Positions 1-10,785 of a stretch of DNA of 17,922 bases are shown here, one piece after another. The stretch comes from Trachelipus rathkii (taxonomy: Eukaryota > Arthropoda > Malacostraca > Isopoda > Trachelipodidae). The notes beneath the pieces were generated by a model. That model was not told the origin of the DNA. It searched no databases and saw nothing but the letters and a program-made list of their open reading frames with translations. Within the stretch, counting starts at the first letter, position 1. Each line of letters starts with the position of its first letter. The position numbers were made by a program, and so were the translations under genes. The DNA lies in NCBI GenBank assembly GCA_015478945.1, contig JABUQX010131020.1, forward strand, positions 17,501-35,422. The letters are read 5' to 3'.

Positions 1-475
1 AAGGGGGAGTTTATGAGGTGATTTGGTGGGCGATTGTTGAGATATTGCTGTGTAAAGTATGTGTGAATATGTTTTGAGAGAGATATGTTGTTTGGAGGAG
101 GAGGGATGGTTCTAAAGAGTTCGCCATAGTAGAGGGCAGTAGAAAAGGTAGGGGATTTTAAGCGATGTATAGTGTGATCTTGTAGGTAGTTATGGTATGG
201 GTGGGTTGGGTAGAGAGCTTTGGCGTAAAATTGTGTTCCTATCATATCTAAATGGTCCTGAATGGGGAGGATTTTTGTTTCCTCGTGTAGATGCTGGATT
301 GGGGTGGTTTTGAGACAGCCCGTGATAGTTCGAAGGGCAGTATTTTGTATTCTTTGTAATTTGATTCTATTGGTAAATGAGGTTTGGAGGTATCAGACCG
401 TTGATCCATAGTTGATTGTAATTCTTGAGAATTGTTTGTTTGGTTGTTTCCTTGCTGAAGCTGTGTTGAGATAGA
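1..475 (-). pseudogene. Jockey-like ORF2 fragment, C-terminal region after RT
   Basis: The minus-strand frame from about 430 down to 1 reads through the conserved post-RT segment of Jockey-like ORF2. It includes KLQRIQNTALRTITGC, then LHEETKILPIQDH, then QFYAKAL. These match the usual pattern of an LQ-QN-ALR motif followed by TP..LH.ETK.LPI. A TGA at about 399-401 (minus) sits where the family has Trp in a V-W-Y context. The segment nearer 475-440 reads SFSKETTKQTIL in another frame, so at least one frameshift separates it from the rest. The Met-initiated ORF at 248-547 lies in the wrong frame and also runs into the neighbouring MITE, so it is not the real product. Confidence 0.75.
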
Positions 476-913
476 AGCTGCGTTTCCAGAAGCCCGAGTG
501 CAGCCCGTGTGCAAAATCGACACGGAAACACTTCGAATTGAAAACAATTACATTAACCAATCAGAGAACAGGAAATTTGAGTACCTGTAAACGGCCGAGG
601 ACGTCCGCCGTCGAATCAGCTGGCAATTGTAAACAATACTCTTATACGCATCTATTTTATGAAATGATACGATATATTAGTATCCTTAATATAAAAGTTA
701 ACTAAAATATTAAAAAATTTTGGCTTTCCATTTCCGACTTTTTGTAAAAAAATTTGTGCAGCCCGTTTATTAATTCCCGAAATCGAGAATGTAACGACGG
801 GCGCCTAACTATAACGTTTACGTGACGTAGAAGTGCGCAAATGGGCTCTGGAAACGATGCATGTGCGCCTGTGTGGCCAGACGGGCTGCCCTCGGGCTTC
901 TGTAAACGCAGCT
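476..913. mobile_element. Non-autonomous TIR DNA transposon (MITE), about 430 bp
   Basis: Near-perfect terminal inverted repeats lie at 476-508 and 881-913. They are 33 bp with two mismatches, reading AGCTGCGTTT(C/A)CAGAAG inward. The interior has no coding potential. The element interrupts the retrotransposon between the codons for NVLRTLA and the following post-RT segment, which shows it is an insertion. The outermost AGCT on each side (476-479 and 910-913) is either a 4-bp target duplication or part of the TIR. AGCT is its own reverse complement, so the two cannot be told apart here. A third copy of the subterminal TGCAGCCCGT lies inside at 757-766. The superfamily is not recognised. Confidence 0.75.
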
Positions 914-1101
914 AGAGTTCGTAGGACATTTAATTTTCTGTTTGCTGTGCTTTTGATGTTTTGAATGTGAGGTGCAAAGTGAAACGGGTGTCAAAGTATT
1001 TGGGTATGATTATTGCTTTTTTCCAGTATGGAGGAATATAGTTAAGTGACCAAGATTTGTTGAAAATATTTGTGGTGAGTGAAATAGTGGTTGGTCTAAA
1101 G
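914..1101 (-). pseudogene. Jockey-like ORF2 fragment with the RT palm deleted
   Basis: Minus strand from 1101: TISLTTNIFNKSW, then IPPYWKKAIIIPK. This is the typical RT segment ahead of the YRPISLL motif. At about 998-1000 the sequence jumps directly to FDTRFTL and, after a frame change, to PHIQNIKSTANRKLNVLRTL. That is the post-RT motif normally found about 200-250 residues downstream. The fingers-palm core, including the YxDD catalytic site, is therefore deleted. The fragment ends at 914, where the TIR element begins. The Met-initiated 79-residue ORF at 930-1169 overlaps this but carries hAT-MITE sequence at its N-terminus. Confidence 0.75.
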
Positions 1102-1289
1102 CAGGGGTTCCCAACTTTTTTTGCTTGCATACCCCCCTGAGTCCTAACCAAACGTAAGTGGACTCCCATATACTCATATGTAATATTAATATTCTAAAAT
1201 TAAATATTTATTTGTAGCTTAGTGAAAGCTAATAATTAACCCCCTCAAAACTTCTGCGGACCCCAGTTGGAGAAACTCGGGGTCTAAAG
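1094..1289. mobile_element. hAT-type MITE with 8-bp target-site duplication
   Basis: The element body is 1102-1281 (180 bp). It begins CAGGGGTTCCCAAC followed by a T-run, the classic hAT/Charlie-like terminus. It ends with a degenerate inverted copy (AGTTGGAGAAACTCGGG). It is flanked by a perfect direct repeat GTCTAAAG at 1094-1101 and 1282-1289, the 8-bp duplication expected of hAT transposases. There is no transposase ORF. Removing the element restores a continuous retrotransposon reading frame (HIKHFRPTTISLTT across the junction), which confirms the insertion. Confidence 0.88.
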
Positions 1290-1400
1290 TGTTTAATGTG
1301 AATGCTAGAAATGTTTTTGGGGCCACAGGCTGGGGAGTTTTTTAAAGTTTTGATGAGTGAAGGAATTTCTTGTGTAGTGAAGGGGGGTTGGGATTGATTT
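1290..1400 (-). pseudogene. Jockey-like ORF2 fragment, start of RT domain
   Basis: The minus strand reads [20 protein letters not shown] and then NISSIHIKH. This corresponds to the RT entry motif (helix with IK-LKNS-A-GPD, then IHLKHLGP). The expected Asp of GPD is Lys here. Downstream it joins the 914-1101 piece once the hAT MITE is removed. Upstream of 1400 the trace is lost near a T14 run (1408-1423) and the (TA)n tract, so the endonuclease region is not visible. Confidence 0.7.
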
Positions 1401-1509
1401 CTAATTGTGTTTTTTTTTTTTTTGAGTTTGCGTATTATCTTTCTGTTATTTGGGCGTGTAGGTTTATTGGAGATTTTGGAGTAGTGTTGTGCAAGGATAT
1501 TGCAGTGTT

Positions 1510-1863
<354 letters not shown>

Positions 1864-2850
1864 TCAATGTAAGGGTTCATCCCCTGGCCCAGGTGGGCCA
1901 CAACCATGCCCCCATACAAAACCCCGCCATTCTCTCCTATCATGCACCTTTATTCTCGCCTCTGCCAAACTCACATTTCTCTCCTTCAGACATTCGTTCA
2001 CCGACTCAATCCACTTTCTCTTCGGTCTCCCAGCCGGTCGGTTCCCAACACACTCACCACTATACATCCGCTTAACCAACCTACTATCATTCATCCTTTC
2101 CACATGACCAAACCATCTCAACATACTTTCATTTATTCTCTCATTTACCCCTTTCTTCACACCACACCACTCTCTAATACGTTCATTCCTCTCTTTATCA
2201 ATTCTTCTCACACCTAGCACACCCCTAAGATTGTCCATCTGAACACATTGAACTTTAGATCTATACTTCTTATTCCAGACCATAGTCTCACTACCATACA
2301 ATAACACAGGTAACAACATACCCTCATGTAAGACCCTAGCACACTCAAGACTTAATCCCTTTGCATTCACCAACGATTTAATTGCACCAGCCACCTTCCT
2401 GCCATTCACAACTTTCCTACTACACTCTGCATCGTCCGTTCCCTTCTCATCCAACATATACCAAATATTTAAACTCAGACACTTGTTTCGCTGCTCACCA
2501 TCTAACATAACTTCACACTGAGGAGTGTCCTCACTCACAACCATAACCTTACTCTTATCCACGTTTACTTTCAAGCCCCTCCTTTTACACACCCTGCCAA
2601 ATCTCTCTATCAATCTTCTCAAACTCTCTTCAGATTCGCCACACAGAACCAAATCATCCGCATATAATAGGTAGGGCACCCTCCACTCATCTCCATTCTC
2701 CACCATTCTAACACCATTTCCTGCCATCCCCACCTCGAATTCTTTCATAACCCCATCCATATACAAATTGAGTAACCAAGGAGACATAACACAACCCTGT
2801 CTTATTCCGCTAATCCTAAGCCAATCACCATTGACACCATTTATTTCTTA
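1864..2850 (-). pseudogene. LINE copy A: RT palm/thumb and C-terminal region
   Basis: The C-terminal half of the RT ORF, read to TAA/TAG-free depth of 307 codons from 2787 and extendable in frame to about 2850 (GDWLRISGIRQGCVMSPW, RT motif B with SPW). The catalytic YADD box is at 2653-2664. It is followed by LCGESEESL, GLKVNVDKSKVM, an ARVLHEGMLLPVLLYGSET block, DNLRGVLGVRR and the terminal RWFGHVERM, GRPKRKW and EWRGF motifs. Around 2478-2500 the expected FKYLG block is read out of frame as LSLNIWY. The order of frames returns, so two compensating indels lie there (copy B keeps FKYLGY). A frameshift near 2845 separates this part from the N-terminal half. Confidence 0.88.
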
Positions 2851-3520
2851 CACACGCTTCACTATCGTCATACATACTTTTGATTCCATTCAGAAGCCTA
2901 CCACCAACACCATATATCACTAACACCTGCCATAACACTTCCCTATTAACTCTATCATACGCCTGTTGCAAATCCATAAAACCTAAATACAATTTATTCT
3001 TCTTCTCCCTCATTTTCTCAATCATTTGTTTCAATGTAAAGATTTGATCCACACATCCTCTACCACTCCTAAACGCACCTTGTTCTTCACCAATCAGTCC
3101 CTCAGTCACTCGACGCACTCTTTCGACCAAAATACTAGCATATACCTTCCCTACAACACTCAATAAACTTATTCCCCTATAATTTCTACAGTTCCCCTTT
3201 TCTCCCTTACCCAAGGGTACTATTACCGCTCTCCTCCAATCCCTTGGAACTATACCCTCCATAAACGCTTTATTACACAACTTCCAAATCCAATCAATCA
3301 CCATCTCGCCTCCGCTCTTGATCATTTCACTAGTAATTTCATCTATACCTGCAGATTTACCATTCTTCAACTTTTTCACTCTACCCATTACCTCCTCCTT
3401 ACTAATAACCTCATCCCCAAAATACCTATTCCTTCTTGCACCAATAAACCCACACACATTCACTATCACCTCTTCATTACTGTTAATATTGTGCAGATTT
3501 TCGAAGTGTTCTTTCCACAC
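2825..3520 (-). pseudogene. LINE copy A: N-terminal half of reverse transcriptase
   Basis: 231 codons read from a GTG (Val) at 3518-3520, which is not a true start. The frame begins WKEHFENL, the end of the linker. RT motifs in order are VKKLKNGKSAGIDEI, then DWRRAVIVPLGKGEKGN, CRNYRGISLLSVVGKV, GEEQGAFRSGRGCVDQIF and the motif A block FMDLQQAYDRVN with the first catalytic Asp. The family usually has Glu-Lys where QQ stands. The frame ends at CVRNKWCQW and a TGA at about 2823-2825. The true protein continues one frame over (2850 down). The order is that of an APE-type LINE ORF2. Confidence 0.88.

Positions 3521-5342
<1,822 letters not shown>

Positions 5343-5433
<91 letters not shown>
5343..5433. 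repeat. (TA)n microsatellite at 3' end of LINE copy B
   Basis: A pure TA run of about 90 bp directly after the GAAAG-type tail of copy B. It is separated from a second, shorter TA run (5448-5471) by an A-rich interruption. Confidence 0.96.
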
Positions 5434-5436
<3 letters not shown>

Positions 5437-5447
5437 TAGAAAAAAAA

Positions 5448-5471
5448 TATATATATATATATATATATATT
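5448..5471. repeat. Short (TA)n next to the exon acceptor
   Basis: About 24 bp of TA repeats. They end a few bases before the presumed splice acceptor TTAGTTTCAG of the GCP4 exon at 5480, so the microsatellite takes the place of most of the polypyrimidine/branch-point region. Confidence 0.9.
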
Positions 5472-5479
5472 AGTTTCAG

Positions 5480-5682
5480 AAAATGAAAGAAAAGAATTAA
5501 GTGGCCATTATTTATCTGCTTTTGCTACTGCAGTTTATGAAGAGACTAATTCATTTCGGAAAAGGGTCGTAAAACTTGAAGAAGAATATTTGAAAAGCTC
5601 TTGTTTGCTTCTAAGTACAATTATGATTAATATGAATACTTATAAATACTTATTCTGTGAGCTGTGTCGATTAATTAACATT
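5480..5682 (+). CDS. TUBGCP4: TUBGCP4 (gamma-tubulin complex component 4), internal exon 1 of 3 seen
   Basis: GCP4 is a core subunit of the gamma-tubulin ring complex, which nucleates microtubules at centrosomes and other organising centres. The acceptor is AG at 5478-5479 (TTAGTTTCAG) and the donor is GTATGTAA at 5683, phase 0. The exon holds two bases of a split codon plus 67 codons. It reads [17 protein letters not shown], then [16 protein letters not shown] and ending [11 protein letters not shown]. From memory of human GCP4 this aligns without gaps to HGIYLRAFCTGLD, YRQALLDLEQEFL and the LLFPSV segment, within the N-terminal gamma-tubulin-complex (Spc97/98) domain. The N-terminal coding exons would lie left of this window or in the LINE-filled region; none were seen. 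A recent pseudogene is possible. Confidence 0.85.
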
Positions 5683-5779
5683 GTATGTAATAATTCTTTT
5701 CCAATATTTTTATTTGATTATAGTGTAATTGCAAAGCTTTAAAAAATGTTTTGACATTCAAATTTTTTGTTCTTTATAG

Positions 5780-5873
5780 GTTGAGAGTAAAAACTTCACG
5801 GATGTAAGCTTCTTGATTTCTTACACAAAGAAGTTATTCTGTCTGTAGGCGAGTTGGAAGTTGTTTTAAAAAG
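5780..5873 (+). CDS. TUBGCP4: TUBGCP4, internal exon 2 of 3 seen (one apparent frameshift)
   Basis: Acceptor TTCTTTATAG ends at 5779; donor GTAAAAG starts at 5874. Intron length from the previous exon is 97 bp. It begins VESK and then needs one extra A in the A-run at 5789-5793 to continue as LHGCKLLDFLHKEVILSV and then GELEVVLKR. This mirrors the human KIHGCQILETVYKH block, again without gaps if the missing base is added. As written, the frame hits a stop. The deletion is in a homopolymer, so a sequencing or consensus error is as likely as a real inactivating change. The exon ends two bases into an Arg codon (AG), completed by the A at 6141. Confidence 0.82.
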
Positions 5874-6140
5874 GTAAAAGTCACAGTGAATCTTATATAT
5901 GAAGTATTTCTTTCATTAGACTGGTAATCTTAATATTTCATTAGTTGCCAAGGGAAAGGATGAAAATTTTCATGAGAATATATATTCATAAAGCAATTGA
6001 AAAATTTAATATTGAATCACTTTGTAGAAAATGTTGCTTAGAAAAAGTGTGATTTAATTTGAGAAAATAAAAACAGGTATGAATGTTCTAAAAGTTTGGG
6101 TTTACCAAATTGAAAGATATTTGTTATACATTTATTTCAG

Positions 6141-6309
6141 AATAAGAAACTGTGTGCAAAAGGTTCTGATAGAACAACTTACTTATTGGCTAATATATGG
6201 AGAGCTTTTGGATCCACATGAAGAATCATTTTTAAAAGTATCTCGAACCCCAGTCAAAGATAAGAAAGATACACAAAAAATATCCGTGCAATTTCAAAAT
6301 GGACAAAAG
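6141..6309 (+). CDS. TUBGCP4: TUBGCP4, internal exon 3 of 3 seen
   Basis: Acceptor TTTATTTCAG ends at 6140; donor GTATAGG starts at 6310, phase 0. The preceding intron is 267 bp. One base plus 56 codons read IRNCVQKVLIEQLTYW, then IYGELLDPHEESFLK, then a charged variable stretch (SRTPVKDKKDTQKISVQF). The block matches human GCP4 [25 protein letters not shown], the most diagnostic segment of GCP N-terminal domains (LxxWxxxGxLxDxxxEFF). The charged tail corresponds to the variable linker after that helix. The conserved phases across all three exons and the order on one strand make the identification firm. The Met ORF at 6079-6315 starts inside the intron. Confidence 0.92.
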
Positions 6310-8458
6310 GTATAGGATATATTACCATTTAAATCCTTTGGTACTAAAAAAAATAAAAGTAGCATTGTGTCAGCTAAGCGTGTCCAAGGGTCTGGCAAAT
6401 TTCAAATTTTCACAAAAATAAAATTTAAAGAATTAAGAAGTACTAATTCGTTTTTATTAACATTAGGCAAACCATTATCCTTTATAGTCCGTAGTGAGCG
6501 CTGTATATCTATCAGCAGTTCCATTATGATGGAGAGATTCATCTAACATGAAAATGAAAGAGCAACTGAAGTTCATGTAATTGCAGTGTAACATATGCAA
6601 AAAACATGGGAAAAACCGATACAATGTGCCGAGACATTAGATTAAAACTTTCTGGAGAGTGTTAGATGCATTAGATTCAGAGAAGAATCACAAGATTATT
6701 GAATACTGTGCCAAAAAAAACTAATAAGTACGAATGAACCCAAATTATCAAGACGTCGAGAGAAAGACGTATAAAGAAATGAAACGTGATTTTATATTTA
6801 CAGCTTGATGAAAGAACAGGGGATAGACGACTAAAATGCGTTGTTCTGGGTTAGGAGGTACCAAATCATCCAAGAAATGAAAGAACTTGATGGGCGAAGT
6901 AGATTGAGACAATACACCAATGGACGAAATTTTCAATGCTAAGCACAAGACAATGTCACAGAAATGTTTGAAGGAAGCAAGGTGTGAATTATGCATGAGA
7001 GATAACGCAATGGTTAAAAAACGCCAGGGACGGTGTCTAGGAATGAAGCAAGTGGCAGAAAAACGCCACCAAGCAAGCCAACTTGAGTCATACAAGCATT
7101 TCTGGCAACAAGAAAGGATGCCACAAGATATTTTAAAAGCCTACTGAGATCAGACAATAATAATACATATATAAAAGAGCCAAAACGCTCAAAGCACAGC
7201 TTTATAATAACATACTGACACGAAGATAATGGAATATTGCTCATTTCATACCGCTGCATTACAAAAGTTCAGTGGCGTCAAGGGAAAGATTTGGACCAGA
7301 CTGGGAACTAACATGGCATGTGGTCACATTTACAGAGATCAGTGCACTTTAATTACAAAAATTAAACTGAGAACCGATAGGCACTAATGGGAACAACTTC
7401 CGGCATATAACGAAACAACTAAAATGAAACCCAAATACTCTCCAAGGGAATAGGAGGAGCCAATTAGACAAAAAATGTGCCTAGCGTAAATGTAATATGA
7501 TTTTCTGAACGTTAGTGTAAGAGCAGAACATCTCCAACTTTCCTTCGGTTCAAAGAATTGTCAAAACAAAGAATATCAATTTCAAAACGAACTTCTCGAA
7601 TATATGCCCACATAAGGAGAAGGTTAGGAAAAAAAAACATGTGAGTATTTTCCAGATAGATCGAGAGGATTCTACTCAGACGATGAAACACACTTCCGTG
7701 TACCCGAGACGTAAACCTACTGGGAATTACAAATGGAGCTTTCAAGATACGCGGACTCAGGGAAGACCGCACTTTGAAACTTAAATACATGAAAAGGGGA
7801 CAAGAAGTATGGCGCAAGGTGTGCAAAAAACATTTGCTGAAAGATGATAAAAGACTGAGCGAAAATTTTATCTCCACTTATCTATGGCGAGCTGCTTCTC
7901 AACCGTATCTTAAAAACATACAGGGTAAACTTCAAGCCTCAGGGATTTGATAAAAATGACAAAACTCCCAAACAATTAAAGAAATAATGAAACAATTAAT
8001 TAATACCGTTCATCTTACATAATAAGGAAAATGAGCATTAATACATGAGAGAGTTTCTGTTTCCTGAACTAAGACTAAGTATCAACCAATTTATAGAAGT
8101 GTCGCGAATTTTTAAGCACACAACAAGGAGTGCCGACGTGAAAAAGTTGGAACACCACTGTCTAAGTATTCAACTGTACATGTTCTTGTTAATCTAAAAT
8201 TTGAATACAAAGAAGTTCTTATGCTCCAATCCGTTTGATAAACTATCAGCAACAAAAATAAATAAAGAAGAAACAAAATTCTTACGTTATTGGTAAAATA
8301 ACATTTTTTTATATGAATACAAAAAACCGTAAATTCGGAATTATAAAAATAATAAAGACTCCCGCTATCATATACATGCTTGAAATGGGGATAATGACAT
8401 TGATGGGTCAAGTTACTGGTGCAAAAACACTCTGATCATAGACCATGGGTACTTAAAG
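6310..8458. other. No recognised gene; probable large intron of TUBGCP4
   Basis: About 2.1 kb of mixed-composition DNA with no recognised protein motif, repeat or RNA. The longest open frames (6748-7095 minus, 6920-7147 plus, 7512-7877 minus, 8112-8411 minus) show no family I know. The first two overlap on opposite strands and none has splice or start context that favours it. Later GCP4 exons should lie in this direction; the segment expected after exon 3 (the LPSYIP...AEKILFVGE block of human GCP4) could not be found with confidence. Confidence 0.5.
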
Positions 8459-8584
8459 TATTTTCATGAGAACGATTTGATACGAAGTGACGACCTCTCC
8501 GAGGTGCAAGTTTTCCCTATGAAGAAGGACTTCCTCATGAGAGAGAGACACCGACTACAGGAAACTATTGGAAAGAGTAGAAGG
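8459..8584 (+). other. Weak candidate for a later GCP4 exon
   Basis: An open stretch of 42 codons ends at AGAAG|GTGACC, a good donor. It contains DLSEVQVFPMKKDFLMRERH followed by RLQETIG. This faintly resembles the GCP4 block recalled as DLLGQLKIIKDFYLLGRGEL-FQAFI, sharing DL, KDF, a hydrophobic pair and R-E. No good acceptor is seen upstream (ACTTAAAG at 8451-8458 lacks a pyrimidine tract). The intermediate exons between 6309 and here are not identified. The match is short and could be chance. Confidence 0.2.
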
Positions 8585-8587
8585 TGA

Positions 8588-9120
8588 CCTGGCTTGAGGT
8601 AGGAAAGTCGAGTAAAAGAATGTGTATTAGAGACCGTAGGTATATTAGTGATGCAAAGATCGTAGGCTGTATGATATTAACGAGGAGAGGTCAGTATACA
8701 AAAATAGAATTACAGAAATAGTAACTATATGAGCTAGAAAATAGTCTAAGATTGATGAGTGAAAGCTCGGACAAATATAAGAAACAAATAAAGAAATTTC
8801 AGGATACATTCAGCCAGACGTCCTAAGACACCAAACTCCTTGTGCATATTATAAAGGTGTAAAAAAGGTAATAAAATTTGATATGTTAAATCTCTTCAAT
8901 AGGAGAATGTAAATCGGAACTACTGTAGATATTAAAATAAAAATATACTCACATAATATTTTTTAAAACTTAATTATTATAAATAATTTTAATTTAAAAA
9001 GTTTCACATTCTGGTACGAATTTAATAATGAAGATTATAAAATAAATATACTATTAAGTTTAAGTTTTACTACTCTCAAATCAGTAGAACGTAAAAGCCA
9101 ATAATACTATAGAGGTACAA
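8588..9120. other. No gene seen; transition to AT-rich DNA
   Basis: No recognisable motif. Composition shifts from mixed sequence to strongly AT-rich around 8900. All frames are closed by frequent stops. Confidence 0.5.
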
Positions 9121-9790
9121 TGAATAAAGAAAGCCCCTATGTATTACTTTTTGGTTAACTATATAAAATATAAGTAATATATAAAAAATAAATTAATATA
9201 AATAATAAAAAACATATTATATATATATAAATATATATATAGATATGAATAAAAAAAATATAATACTATATTAAATATATAATATACTGAAAATCATATA
9301 AATATATAATACATATAGTATATAATTTAAATAATATATAAATAATAAACATAAAAAAAATAAATATATAAAATAAATTTGTATAATAATATAAAATATA
9401 AACAATATATATAATAATAAAATATAAATAATAATATTATATATAATAGATATATAAATAAATAACTATATAATAACATATTATAATAAATAATTATATA
9501 TAAAATAATATATATATATATAAATTTAATAATAAAAAAATAATATAATAGTATATAGATATCTATATTGTTATAATATATAAATATAATATAGAATAAT
9601 TATAATATTTATAGATATAATAGATAAATATAATATATAAAATAATATAAAATAATATAAATCAATATATATAATTATTAAAATAAATAATAAATAAAAT
9701 AATAATATAAATAAAAAAATATAAAATATATCATATTATTATATTATATACTTATATATAATTAAATCTTAATATATATACATATATAAT
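9121..9790. repeat. Nearly pure A/T low-complexity block
   Basis: About 670 bp built almost entirely of A and T in imperfect TA, TAA and ATAA words, with only rare G or C. The plus strand carries visibly more A than T. It is not a regular satellite. Similar blocks recur at 14440-14640, 15110-15780, 16120-16500 and 17460-17700. Confidence 0.85.
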
Positions 9791-10300
9791 ATAAAAGAGT
9801 ATAAGTGAGGAAAAAAAATCAACGAGAGCCAATGTGCAAGGCAATGTTGCAACTGCAATGTACAAAAATGGCAAGCAAACATAATGAAAAAACATTGTTT
9901 TTCAAGCTGACAAATAAAGGATGGGTTTTAAAAGGTCGGTAAAGTAATATTAAGGAGTCGTAGCCGACTTAAAGGTTTTGAGGCCTGAACCAAGGGTGTA
10001 CCCCCAAAAAGGCTTGCCCCAATTTTTTAGTCCAGAAAGATAAAATAATAATTGCGTAGACATGGATGGTTATCAACGATTTACGATGTTTTTAACCCTA
10101 ATATCGATGTTAAATCGCCTTCTACGGCTCGGGTGCTGGAGAAAAAATAAATAAACGAAAATTATAAAAAAATTTGTTCGATATATCGCAGACTAGAGGA
10201 ATATTGGAATGCAGGGAATAAATGAACATCCGGAATCCGGAAGATCCAGACCTGGAAAACTGAAAGTGACTTTTCCTTAAGGAAACTGGAAACTGGAAAA
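9791..10300. other. Island of higher complexity, no gene seen
   Basis: A less AT-rich island between AT blocks, including a G/C-bearing stretch at about 9950-10020 and another at 10110-10260. No ORF, tRNA-like A/B box pair or known transposon terminus was recognised. It ends in the A-rich tail that follows, so it could be the body of an unidentified retroposed element. Confidence 0.35.
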
Positions 10301-10362
10301 AAAAAAACTTAAGGAAAAAAAAAAAAAAAAAAAATAAAAATAAAAATAAAAATAAAAAAAAT
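10298..10362 (+). repeat. Poly(A) with (AAAAT)n tail
   Basis: A-runs at 10299-10308 and 10317-10334, followed by four AAAAT units and a further A-run. This is the look of a retroposon 3' tail on the plus strand. No head sequence was recognised upstream, so SINE or LINE origin is only a possibility. Confidence 0.6.
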
Positions 10363-10559
10363 AATTTTAATGAATAATAAAAAACTAATATACAAATTGT
10401 AATAGTTTGCAGCGAAGTAGATCTATTCCGGTTGTTGTTTGGCGAAGCGCAGACTCGCTGCCTGGGAAAGGTTCCGGGGACAGAAGCAATAGTTTAAAGA
10501 AGGAGTCAAATTATCAGTACCTGGAGCGTCGAAGTACATAATGATAATAGAAGAGAAAG

Positions 10560-10768
10560 GAATGAAATTCGTAATGACAGAAAGAGATGAGTATTAAGGA
10601 GAAGAAGAGAATGAGGAGAAAGACAAATAAGAAAGAAAAAAGGAAAGAAGGAAACTTTGTATGTTACATAAGACCCCCCACGGAGGAGGTCCCAACTGAA
10701 AAATAAGAGAAGAAATGCACGGAGTGAAAAGAGAAAAGAGGAAGGAGAGGAGACGGAATGAAAGATGT
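10560..10768 (+). repeat. Polypurine (G/A) rich tract
   Basis: About 200 bp dominated by GAA, GGA and GAGA words on the plus strand, for example the stretch around 10600-10650. It is interrupted at 10670-10700 by a C-run/G-run (ACCCCCC...GGAGGAGGTC). Mirror-like purine tracts of this kind can form triplex DNA. The 60-codon minus ORF read across it is low-complexity Leu/Ser and not a gene. Confidence 0.6.
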
Positions 10769-10769
10769 A

Positions 10770-10785
10770 CCAGCACCGGTGCTGG
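10770..10785. repeat. Perfect 16-bp palindrome
   Basis: CCAGCACCGGTGCTGG is its own reverse complement. Parts of it recur immediately downstream (ACAGGTGCGGTGCTGA, about 10787-10802), giving a second, imperfect arm. The GC content stands out in AT-rich surroundings. Function unknown; it may be a remnant of a transposon end or a protein-binding site. Confidence 0.6.

Larger units (their letters stand above)
1..1400 (-). mobile_element. Broken Jockey-type non-LTR retrotransposon
   Basis: This is an old, reverse-oriented retrotransposon relic spread over three pieces (1290-1400, 914-1101 and 1-475), separated by two later DNA-transposon insertions. Read on the minus strand, the pieces are collinear with the reverse-transcriptase ORF2 of Jockey-like elements: the start of the RT domain, then a large internal deletion, then the conserved region after the RT. 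The catalytic palm with its YxDD motif is missing. Each piece needs frame changes, and one in-frame TGA replaces an expected Trp. No poly(A) tail or 3' end is visible because the element runs off the left edge. It cannot be active. Clade assignment is from motif memory; Jockey/CR1-group is the best fit. Confidence 0.8.

Noticed and set aside
248..547. 99-codon minus ORF as a gene
   Set aside because: It joins MITE sequence to a Jockey-like fragment and is out of the frame that carries the conserved motifs.
6505..6550. Possible GCP4 block resembling the YIP...AEKILF-GE segment
   Set aside because: Only a few residues agree and two frames are needed; too weak to report as an exon.
6748..7259. 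Overlapping ORFs on both strands (75, 81 and 115 codons)
   Set aside because: No known domain, mutual overlap, no splice or start context; likely chance in moderately complex DNA.
7512..7877. 121-codon minus-strand ORF
   Set aside because: No recognised motif or support. It is the longest non-repeat ORF outside the LINEs, so worth a database search, but not claimed.
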